From assembly GCA_947501315.1 (NCBI GenBank), contig CANMXH010000153.1:1-5447 (forward strand): 5,447 nucleotides of DNA. The letters are read 5' to 3'. The notes beneath the pieces are model-generated. The model was not told the origin of the DNA. It ran no database searches and was given only the letters and a program-made list of their open reading frames with translations. Every line of letters begins with the position of its first letter. Position 1 is the stretch's first letter. A program made the position numbers and the translations under genes. Below, one piece after another: positions 1-5,348 of the stretch. The DNA is from Caulobacteraceae bacterium. GTDB taxonomy: Bacteria > Pseudomonadota > Alphaproteobacteria > Caulobacterales > Caulobacteraceae.

Positions 1-36
1 GAATTCGAGTTCGAGGGGATGGGGGCCTGGGACTGA
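1..36 (+). CDS. Possible 3' end of a truncated gene, product unknown
   Basis: From the first base the frame reads eleven codons (EFEFEGMGAWD) and then TGA at 34-36. Nearly every codon ends in G or C, as in the confirmed genes further right, which is the only reason to suspect a real gene tail. Eleven residues are too few to name a family. The GAATTC at position 1 suggests the fragment was cut here. The opposite strand also has a short open stretch leaving the window (reading leftward from an ATG at 62), so the direction is not certain. Confidence 0.25.
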   Translation, partial: EFEFEGMGAWD

Positions 37-247
37 TGCATGTGGAGTGAGGCCAGCGCCATCTCTCATGCCGCGTTCAGAGGTGCCCGGGCCTCTTCCA
101 TACTCTGCTCAAATACCACCCCCGGCGTATCCCTGCAGATACCCGAGTTTCGTTCGACAGGTATCTATGTGGTATCGGGTGCGAAACCTGTGGGTCTGGG
201 GCGGCCCCTCGGTCTTCCCGAAATTCATGATATTAAAGGGAAATAAA
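37..247. other. Intergenic stretch downstream of tRNA-Val, no convincing gene
   Basis: I see no convincing gene in this stretch. The two short rightward open frames that cross it have codon use unlike the real genes and one runs into the tRNA. Leftward frames are broken, the longest from an ATG being about 35 codons. Visible structure is limited to small hairpins: GTATC/GATAC around a six-base loop near 128-143, and GGGGC/GCCCC near 198-208. The bases next to the tRNA (about 222-247) are AT-rich and contain TTAA-N7-TAAA at 233-247. No T-run following a strong hairpin was seen on the leftward strand, so the tRNA terminator is not obvious. Confidence 0.5.
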
Positions 248-322
248 TGGTGGATGCGACAGGGATTGAACCTGTGACCCCCTCGGTGTGAACGAGGTGC
301 TCTCCCGCTGAGCTACGCATCC
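248..322 (-). tRNA. tRNA-Val (anticodon CAC)
   Basis: The reverse complement folds as a complete 75-base tRNA. The acceptor stem is GGATGCG/CGCATCC. The D arm is GCTC/GAGC with the AGCGGGA loop. The anticodon stem is CCTCG/CGAGG with loop TTCACAC, which places CAC at the anticodon, so it reads the valine codon GUG. The T arm is ACAGG/CCTGT with loop TTCAATC. The discriminator base is A, and CCA is encoded at 248-250. All stems are perfectly paired, so it should be functional. It is on the same strand as gph, 52 bases downstream of the gph stop, and has its own promoter candidate in that gap. Confidence 0.97.
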
Positions 323-341
323 GGCCGTTTCAGGAGGCGGG

Positions 342-370
342 GACATAGCCCGCTCGCCCGGGGCTGGCAA
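342..370 (-). promoter_or_regulatory. Probable promoter of tRNA-Val
   Basis: On the leftward strand the gap between gph and the tRNA reads TTGCCAG, then 14 bases, then GCTATGTC. The published Caulobacter crescentus housekeeping pattern is TTGACGS-N10-14-GCTANAWC. The -10 part here differs at one defined base, the -35 part keeps TTG-C, and the spacing is within range. Transcription would start around 335, a short distance before the tRNA 5' end at 322. The -35 element begins only four bases after the gph stop codon, which suits a separate promoter for the tRNA. Confidence 0.6.
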
Positions 371-374
371 GCCG

Positions 375-1079
375 TCAGATGGCGGCGGACACCTCTGCCC
401 GGCACAGGCTCCCGACGGCCGCGATCAGGTCCGGAAAGCGGTCTATGACGATGTCGCCGCCCAGCTCGTTGAGGGGCGCATCATTGTAGCCGAAGCTGCA
501 GACGACGCAGGGTACGCCCGCCGCGCGGGCGCTGCCGGTGTCGGTGGTGGCGTCGCCGACCATCACGGCCCGGGCCGGATCGCCGCCGGCCAGCAGAACG
601 GCCTCGCGCACATGGGCTCCGTCAGGCTTTCGCGCACTGACCCGGTCGGGGCCGGCGACCACAGGAAAATGACGGGTCAGGCCCACGGCCCCGATCAGGG
701 CCACGGCCAGATCGGTGCGCTTGTTGGTGGCGACGCACAGAATGGCCCCGCGCGCGGCAAGATGATCCAGCGTCTCGACCACACCCTCGAACGCCCGGCT
801 TTCGTCAGCGATATGGGCGACATAGTCATCGATGAAATGGTCGAACAGTTCAGGCTCTGCGGCCTCGTCCCACACGGACCCGGCCTCGGCAAATCCATGG
901 CGGAGCAGGGCCCGGGCACCATGGCCGACCAGATGCCGCGCCGAGGACACGGGCACGGGCGGATGGCCGCGCGGCGCCAGCATCCGGTTCAGGGTGCCGA
1001 TGAGATCCGGAGCCGAGTCCACGAGTGTGCCGTCCAGATCGAAGGCGATGGTCCAGCCTTCAAGATCGCCTGTGCGCAT
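375..1079 (-). CDS. gph: Phosphoglycolate phosphatase (HAD superfamily)
   Basis: This 234-residue protein of the haloacid dehalogenase superfamily is expected to hydrolyse 2-phosphoglycolate to glycolate and phosphate in the cytoplasm, a salvage reaction for phosphoglycolate released in DNA repair and other damage. All HAD motifs are visible. Motif I is DLDGTLVDS, with nucleophile Asp14 and acid/base Asp16. Motif II is Thr118 in VATNK. The conserved lysine is Lys151 in RKPDG. Motif IV is VGDATTD, with Asp176 and Asp180. The helical cap after motif I carries VGHGARALL (51-59), typical of Gph, and the length suits the family. I chose the ATG at 1077-1079 because a strong Shine-Dalgarno sequence lies six bases upstream; another in-frame ATG two codons earlier sits directly against it. 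The gene diverges from glmU. A related sugar-phosphate or pyrophosphate substrate is possible, since HAD specificity is hard to read from sequence. Confidence 0.88.
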   Translation of the reverse strand: MRTGDLEGWTIAFDLDGTLVDSAPDLIGTLNRMLAPRGHPPVPVSSARHLVGHGARALLRHGFAEAGSVWDEAAEPELFDHFIDDYVAHIADESRAFEGVVETLDHLAARGAILCVATNKRTDLAVALIGAVGLTRHFPVVAGPDRVSARKPDGAHVREAVLLAGGDPARAVMVGDATTDTGSARAAGVPCVVCSFGYNDAPLNELGGDIVIDRFPDLIAAVGSLCRAEVSAAI

Positions 1080-1085
1080 CGACAT

Positions 1086-1092
1086 CTCCCCC
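1086..1092 (-). promoter_or_regulatory. Shine-Dalgarno site that decides the gph start
   Basis: Leftward, GGGGGAG is followed by ATGTCG and then ATG. The site touches the first ATG (1083-1085) with no spacer but sits six bases before the second (1077-1079), which is normal spacing. The second ATG is therefore the more likely start. Confidence 0.6.
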
Positions 1093-1145
1093 GGCCTGCC
1101 CGGATGGGCTAGACCGCTGGTGACGACTAACCGCCGGACTGATTC
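1093..1145. promoter_or_regulatory. Divergent gph/glmU promoter region
   Basis: The two genes start back to back with only 66 bases between their start codons, so both promoters should lie here or extend into the opposite coding region. On the rightward strand GCTAGACC (1108-1115) resembles the Caulobacter -10 pattern GCTANAWC with one mismatch, but there is no good TTGAC-like element at the expected distance. TCGACA at 1079-1084 is about ten bases too far away. A GANTC site (GATTC, 1141-1145), the target of the CcrM methylase in this bacterial class, directly precedes the glmU start. I see no clear leftward promoter. Confidence 0.35.
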
Positions 1146-2495
1146 ATGACCAGTACTCCTCGCGCAGCCATCATTCTCGCCGCCGGACAGGGCACGCGGA
1201 TGAAGTCGCCCCTGCCCAAGGTGCTGCACCCCGTCGGTGGTCGGGCGATGCTGGATCACGCCATCGACGCGGCCAAGGCGCTGGGCTGCGAGCGGATCGT
1301 GGTCGTGGTCGGCAATCACTCGCCCGAGGTCCGTGACCATGTGGTCAGGCGGCTGGGCGAGGCCGCCATCGCGGTCCAGGACCCGCCGATCGGCACCGGC
1401 CACGCCGTGCGCGCCGCCGAGGCCGCCATGGCAGGCTTCACCGGCCAGGTGGTCGTCACCTATGGCGACGTGCCCCTGCTGAAAGCCGCGGATATCGAGC
1501 CCGTGTTCGGCTCGGAAGACGGCGTGACCGTCATCGGCTTTGAGGCCCGCGACCCGGGGGCCTATGGCCGGCTGGTCATGGACGGCGACACCCTGGCCGC
1601 CATCACCGAAGCCAAGGAGGCGTCGGCCGAGGTTCTGGCGATCACCGCCTGCAACTCCGGCGTCATGGCCGCGCCCTCGGCCCTGCTGTTCGAACTGCTG
1701 GCCGAGGTGCGGAACGACAATGCCAAGGGCGAATACTATCTGACCGATGTCGTCGAACTGGCCCGTCGCCGCGGCGAGCCGACCCGCGTGGTGTTCGCCG
1801 GCGAGGATGCGGTCATGGGGGTCAACGCCCAGGCCGAGCTGGCCGTGGCCGAGGCCCTGTTCCAGACGGCCCGGCGCGAGGCGTTTCTGGCCGCGGGCGT
1901 GACGATGCCGGACCCCGGGACGGTGCATTTCTCGTTCGACACCGAGGTCGGCGGCGGGACGACGATCGAGCCGTTCGTCGTGTTCGGTCCCGGCGCGAAG
2001 ATCGCGGGCGGGGCCCGTATCCGCAGCTTCAGCCATATCGAGGGGGCCAGGGTCGCCGCCGGTGCCGAGGTCGGCCCCTATGCCCGCCTGCGCCCGGGCG
2101 CTGATCTGGGCGAGGACGCCAAGGTCGGAAACTTCGTCGAGGTGAAGAATGTCCGCATGGGACCGGGCGCCAAGGCCAATCACCTCGCCTATCTGGGCGA
2201 CGGCGATGTCGGGGCGAAGGCCAATATCGGCGCGGGCACCATCTTCTGTAACTACGACGGCTTCTTCAAACACCGCACCACAGTGGGCGAGGGGGCTTTT
2301 GTCGGCTCCAACAGCTCGCTGGTGGCGCCGGTGACCATCGGTGCCGGGGCCATGGTGGGCTCGGGCTCGGTGATCACCCGGGACGTGGAATCCGGCGATC
2401 TGGCCCTGGCCCGTGGCAAGCAGGAGACCCTGCCCGGCTGGGCGGCGCGGTTCATGGAGACGATGCGGGCGAAGAAGGCGGCGAAGGCGAAATGA
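1146..2495 (+). CDS. glmU: Bifunctional UDP-N-acetylglucosamine pyrophosphorylase / glucosamine-1-phosphate acetyltransferase
   Basis: GlmU catalyses the last two steps to UDP-GlcNAc: acetylation of glucosamine-1-phosphate by acetyl-CoA, then uridylyl transfer from UTP. The product feeds peptidoglycan and lipid A synthesis in the cytoplasm. The 449 residues match the usual length (about 456 in E. coli). The N-terminal nucleotidyltransferase has LAAGQGTRMKSPLPKVLH (11-28), YGDVP with metal ligand Asp108, GEYYLTD (195-201) and Asn227 in GVNAQAEL. The C-terminal left-handed beta-helix carries the acetyltransferase residues: Arg316 in RLRPG, Lys334 in VEVKN, catalytic His346 in KANHLAYLGD and Asn369-Tyr370 in CNYDG. 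It ends in a lysine/alanine-rich tail. The Shine-Dalgarno is weak (GGA at 1136-1138), but the first residues lead straight into the domain, so ATG 1146 is a sound start. The stop overlaps the rpiA start. Confidence 0.98.
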   Translation: MTSTPRAAIILAAGQGTRMKSPLPKVLHPVGGRAMLDHAIDAAKALGCERIVVVVGNHSPEVRDHVVRRLGEAAIAVQDPPIGTGHAVRAAEAAMAGFTGQVVVTYGDVPLLKAADIEPVFGSEDGVTVIGFEARDPGAYGRLVMDGDTLAAITEAKEASAEVLAITACNSGVMAAPSALLFELLAEVRNDNAKGEYYLTDVVELARRRGEPTRVVFAGEDAVMGVNAQAELAVAEALFQTARREAFLAAGVTMPDPGTVHFSFDTEVGGGTTIEPFVVFGPGAKIAGGARIRSFSHIEGARVAAGAEVGPYARLRPGADLGEDAKVGNFVEVKNVRMGPGAKANHLAYLGDGDVGAKANIGAGTIFCNYDGFFKHRTTVGEGAFVGSNSSLVAPVTIGAGAMVGSGSVITRDVESGDLALARGKQETLPGWAARFMETMRAKKAAKAK

Positions 2496-3175
2496 GCGAC
2501 ATCCAGAAGAGGAACGCCGGCGAGGCCGCCGCCCTCCGCGTCGAACCCGGCATGGTCGTGGGGCTTGGCACCGGCTCCACCGCGGCCTGGTTCGTCAAGG
2601 CGCTGGCGGCCCGCAACCTGACCGGCCTGCGCTGCGTGCCCACGTCCGAAGCCACGGCCGAACTGGCCCGGGAACTGGGCCTGACCCTGTCGACGCTCGA
2701 AGATACCTCCCGCATCGACCTGACCGTCGACGGCGCCGACGAGGTCGGTCCCGGCCTCGCCCTGATCAAGGGCGGCGGTGCGGCCCTGCTCCGCGAGAAG
2801 CTGGTGTGGGAAGCCTCGGCCCGCTGCATCGTCATCGCCGACAAGGCCAAGGTAGTGCCGGTGCTGGGTGCCTTCGCCCTGCCGATCGAGGTCGTCGCCT
2901 TCGGCCACAAGACCACCGCCAACCGCATTGCCGACGTGTTGGCCGACCATGACATCGCCATGCCGGCGCGGGTGCGGACGGCCGAGCGAGGGCTGGTTCG
3001 GACCGACGGCGGAAATCTGATCTATGATGCGAAATGCGCCGCCATCCACGACCCGGTGCGGCTGGCGGACGACCTGAAGCTGATCACCGGCGTGGTCGAG
3101 CACGGCCTGTTCCTCGACCTGGCCGATGAGGCGATCATCGGTGGCGATAACGGGGTGGATATCCTACTTCCCTAG
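2492..3175 (+). CDS. rpiA: Ribose-5-phosphate isomerase A
   Basis: RpiA interconverts ribose-5-phosphate and ribulose-5-phosphate in the non-oxidative pentose phosphate pathway. The 227 residues suit the family (219 in E. coli). The phosphate-binding loop GLGTGSTA is at 24-31. The active-site block contains VDGADE with Asp80 and Asp83, then IKGGGAAL with Lys93, and LREK with Glu102 as the likely catalytic base. Lys120 lies in IADKAKVV, and RTDGGNLIYD follows near the C-terminal part. All residues that define the family are present. The start codon shares bases with the glmU stop (ATGA), and a GAAGG Shine-Dalgarno lies inside the glmU tail at 2483-2487. Translation is therefore probably coupled to glmU. 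The two enzymes belong to different pathways but both draw on sugar-phosphate pools. After the stop, 207 bases, mostly palindrome, precede gor. Confidence 0.97.
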   Translation: MSDIQKRNAGEAAALRVEPGMVVGLGTGSTAAWFVKALAARNLTGLRCVPTSEATAELARELGLTLSTLEDTSRIDLTVDGADEVGPGLALIKGGGAALLREKLVWEASARCIVIADKAKVVPVLGAFALPIEVVAFGHKTTANRIADVLADHDIAMPARVRTAERGLVRTDGGNLIYDAKCAAIHDPVRLADDLKLITGVVEHGLFLDLADEAIIGGDNGVDILLP

Positions 3176-3187
3176 TTCACCATCTCC

Positions 3188-3361
3188 GCTTTCGTCATCC
3201 TCCGGCGAGCGAAGCGAGACCGGGGGACCCAGCGGCGCCGAAGGCGACCTGTTCAGGCACCATGGTTTCGCCGGTGTCCGCGACAGGGTCCTGCTCCCGC
3301 AGGCCGCTGGGTCCCCCGGTCTGCGCCGCCGAGAGGCGGCTTGCCGGAGGATGACGAAAGC
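3188..3361. repeat. Two-tiered palindromic intergenic element between rpiA and gor
   Basis: Two perfect inverted repeats are nested here. The outer arms are 3188-3206 and 3343-3361 (19 bases each, GCTTTCGTCATCCTCCGGC on the left). The inner arms are 3217-3236 and 3303-3322 (20 bases each, containing CCGGGGGACCCAGC). The inner pair encloses 66 bases, with a small hairpin CCTGC/GCAGG at 3290-3303. Between the outer and inner right arms lies a second hairpin, GCCGCC-GAGA-GGCGGC (3325-3340). As RNA this would form a very stable branched stem. I recall similar sequences recurring between genes in Caulobacterales, which would make it a dispersed REP/BIME-like element, but that is memory and not shown here. 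It could end or protect the glmU-rpiA transcript. No T-run follows, so it is not a textbook terminator. Confidence 0.85.
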
Positions 3362-3382
3362 AAAAGAGAAAGCGCCCGACCG

Positions 3383-4765
3383 ATGACCACCTACGACTAC
3401 GACCTCTTCGTCATCGGTGCCGGTTCGGGCGGCGTTCGGGCGGCGCGACTGACCGCCCTCGGCGGCAAGCGCGTCGCCATCGCCGAGGAGCATCGGGTCG
3501 GCGGCACCTGCGTGATCCGCGGCTGCGTGCCCAAGAAATTCATGGTCATGGCCAGCGATTTCGCCCACCAGTTCCATACGGCCGAGGGCTATGGCTGGAC
3601 GGTGGATGCCCGCTTTGACTGGCCGAGTTTCCTTGAAGCCAAGGACATCGAGATCGCCCGCCTGTCGGGCATCTATGCCGCCAACCTCGGCAAGGCCGGG
3701 GTCGATCTGATCAACGGGCGGGCCGTGCTGAAGGACGCCCATACGGTCGAGATCGTCGGCAAGGACCAGACCATTACGGCCGAGCGGATCCTGATCGCCA
3801 CGGGCGGGCGGCCCTGGGTTCCGGACGATCTGCCCGGGGTGGAGCACACCATCACCTCGGAAGAGGCCTTCCATCTCCCGGAACTGCCCAAACGCATCCT
3901 GATCGCCGGCGGCGGCTATATTGCGGTCGAGTTCGCCGGCATCTTCGCCGGCCTGGGGGTCGAGACTACCCTGATCTATCGCGGCCCCAACCTCCTGCGG
4001 GGCTTCGACGACGATGTGCGCGCCCATCTGGCCGCCGAGATCGAGAAGCGGGGGATCAAGGTCATCCTCGGCTGCCGGCACGTGTCGATCGAAAAGACCG
4101 CCACCGGCTTGCTGAACCGGCTCGAGAACGGCCACGAGATCGAGACCGATGTGGTCATGTTCGCCACCGGCCGCGTGCCGCACGTCAAGGCGTTGGGGCT
4201 GGAGACCGCCGGGGTTGAGCTGAACGACCAGGGTGCCATCAAGGTCGATGCCTTGTCGAAGACCACGGCCGACAACATCTGGGCCATCGGTGACGTCACG
4301 GATCGCATGAACCTGACGCCCGTGGCCATCCGCGAGGCGGTGGCCTTCCATGAGACCGTCTATCGCGACAACCCCCAGGCCTTTGACTATGAGGCCGTGG
4401 CCACCGCCGTGTTCAGCCAGCCGCCGGTCGGCACGGTCGGCCTGACCGAGAGCGAGGCGCGGCACAGCCTTGGCGGTGCGGTTGACGTCTATCTGACGCG
4501 GTTCCGGCCGATGAAATACGCCTTCACCGGCTCGGACGAGCGGGTGCTGATGAAGCTGGTCGTCGACGGCCAGAGCCAGAAAGTGGTCGGCGTCCACATC
4601 GTCGGGCCGGAGTCGCCCGAGATGATCCAGCTGGCCGCCATCGCCGTGAAGGCCGGCCTGACCAAGGCCCAGTGGGACACCACCTGCGCCGTCCACCCCA
4701 CCATGGCCGAAGAACTGGTGACCCTGAAGGACAAGCAGCAACCGGGGCAGATGTCGGCGGGGTAG
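3383..4765 (+). CDS. gor: Glutathione-disulfide reductase, plant/alphaproteobacterial type
   Basis: This 460-residue cytoplasmic flavoenzyme reduces oxidised glutathione with NADPH. The FAD-binding fold opens with VIGAGSGGVRAAR (10-22). The redox-active disulfide is Cys43-Cys48 in GGTCVIRGCVPKK, a form typical of plant and alphaproteobacterial enzymes. The NADPH fold has GGGYIAVEFAG (176-186), and Arg200 and Arg206 in YRGPNLLRGFD are positioned to read the 2'-phosphate, favouring NADPH over NADH. The second FAD contact is Asp304 in AIGDVTD. The dimer-interface domain carries His438 and Glu443 in HPTMAEE, which complete the partner's active site. These features rule out lipoamide dehydrogenase and mercuric reductase. 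I chose ATG 3383, with the purine-rich AGAGAAAG about ten bases upstream. An in-frame TTG at 3341 would add 14 residues but lies inside the palindrome arm and gives a charged extension not expected in the family. Confidence 0.96.
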   Translation: MTTYDYDLFVIGAGSGGVRAARLTALGGKRVAIAEEHRVGGTCVIRGCVPKKFMVMASDFAHQFHTAEGYGWTVDARFDWPSFLEAKDIEIARLSGIYAANLGKAGVDLINGRAVLKDAHTVEIVGKDQTITAERILIATGGRPWVPDDLPGVEHTITSEEAFHLPELPKRILIAGGGYIAVEFAGIFAGLGVETTLIYRGPNLLRGFDDDVRAHLAAEIEKRGIKVILGCRHVSIEKTATGLLNRLENGHEIETDVVMFATGRVPHVKALGLETAGVELNDQGAIKVDALSKTTADNIWAIGDVTDRMNLTPVAIREAVAFHETVYRDNPQAFDYEAVATAVFSQPPVGTVGLTESEARHSLGGAVDVYLTRFRPMKYAFTGSDERVLMKLVVDGQSQKVVGVHIVGPESPEMIQLAAIAVKAGLTKAQWDTTCAVHPTMAEELVTLKDKQQPGQMSAG

Positions 4766-4800
4766 GGCGGTCTCTTGTCGCTCCGCGGCAGAAGGCGGCG

Positions 4801-5004
4801 GGTTCATCACGACGAACACAACGGGTTCACAACGGACACAAGGAATGTCCGCCCGTTTCGTCCCCTTGCGATCCCGGGCCGGCCGGCCAGTTCTCTTCGG
4901 GCCGAAGGCCCGATACCTAGCCCGGACCTGACGCACAGGCCGACCAGACGTGTTCCGGCCCCGTCGTGTCCTTTGTGAACCCGTTGTGTTCGTTGTGATG
5001 AACC
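4801..5004. repeat. Inverted repeat with nested nine-base units, downstream of gor
   Basis: The arms 4801-4839 and 4966-5004 are inverted copies matching at 37 of 39 bases, separated by 126 bases. Each arm is itself a short degenerate tandem array. In the left arm the units are CACGACGAA, CACAACGGG, a TT spacer, CACAACGGA and CACAAGGAA (4808-4845). The right arm, read in reverse complement, has the same four-unit pattern. The base content is lower in GC than the surroundings. The position right after gor and the palindromic form suggest a dispersed intergenic repeat that could act as a bidirectional RNA stem. I recall arrays of this kind in Caulobacterales intergenic regions but cannot confirm it here. 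Confidence 0.8.
4897..4913. other. GC-rich hairpin inside the downstream repeat
   Basis: TCGGGCC-GAA-GGCCCGA is a perfect seven-base stem with a three-base loop, placed in the spacer between the two long arms, 132 bases after the gor stop. There is no T-run on either side, so calling it an intrinsic terminator is not justified. It may simply be part of the fold of the larger element. Confidence 0.45.
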
Positions 5005-5348
5005 TCGGCGCTCCGAAGGCGTCCGCGACCCTTGACGCTCCGCTGACAATCCGCCGATTGCCAGCATATCCCGTCCCACCAACCCACGGACTTCTTTCGT
5101 CTTTCAAAATAAACAGCGTCATCAGCCATCATGACCGGGACCCGTGTCAGACTCCTGCCCATCCCGTCGGTGGGGAGGGCGTCGGATCCAGCGCCCCGAT
5201 GTCGGCGGGCTGTGGTCGAGCGATGAAGCCCGGGGGAAGGATACCCCGGGGGTCCTTGCGGAGGTCGATGGATGGCCTCCGCCTGCTCGCCGCGCGCTTC
5301 CTGTGCGGGCCGCTGTCTCATGTCCGCCGCGCGTCGCTGGCAGCAATG
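5005..5348. other. Unassigned stretch, no confident gene; several potential hairpins
   Basis: Open frames cross this stretch on both strands, but their products are rich in Arg, Pro and Gly without any family motif, as expected by chance at this GC content. An AT-rich patch at 5098-5116 stands out. CTGACA (5043-5048) followed 16 bases later by CATATC (5065-5070) is a weak rightward promoter candidate. Further right are GC-rich potential stems: 5229-5235 with 5244-5250, 5258-5264 with 5276-5282, and 5309-5315 with 5350-5356. I looked for the conserved cores of RNase P RNA, SRP RNA and tmRNA on both strands and did not find them. Function is unknown. Confidence 0.4.

Noticed and set aside
612..1112. 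Rightward 166-codon frame within gph
   Set aside because: It lies opposite the intact HAD motifs of gph, and its composition is that of a reverse-strand shadow.
375..2273. A 632-codon leftward open frame covering gph and most of glmU
   Set aside because: Only its last 234 codons encode Gph. The rest lies opposite glmU, is rich in Gly, His and Asp, and has no motif; it is a GC-rich antisense shadow. It does not show a Gph fusion.
2252..3103. Leftward 283-codon frame opposite rpiA and the glmU tail
   Set aside because: rpiA is certain from its active-site residues, and the antisense product shows no family features.
4766..4800. Intrinsic terminator right after gor
   Set aside because: Only a four-base GCGG/CCGC pairing is available and no T-run follows.
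3164..5122. A 652-codon leftward open frame opposite gor
   Set aside because: It runs through both palindromic elements and opposite all the catalytic motifs of gor, and its translation has low-complexity His/Asp/Gly composition. It is a shadow of gor.
4750..5209. A 12-base direct repeat GATGTCGGCGGG at 4750-4761 and 5198-5209
   Set aside because: One copy is inside the gor 3' end and no further similarity extends on either side. It is short enough to be chance in GC-rich DNA and is not an insertion duplication.
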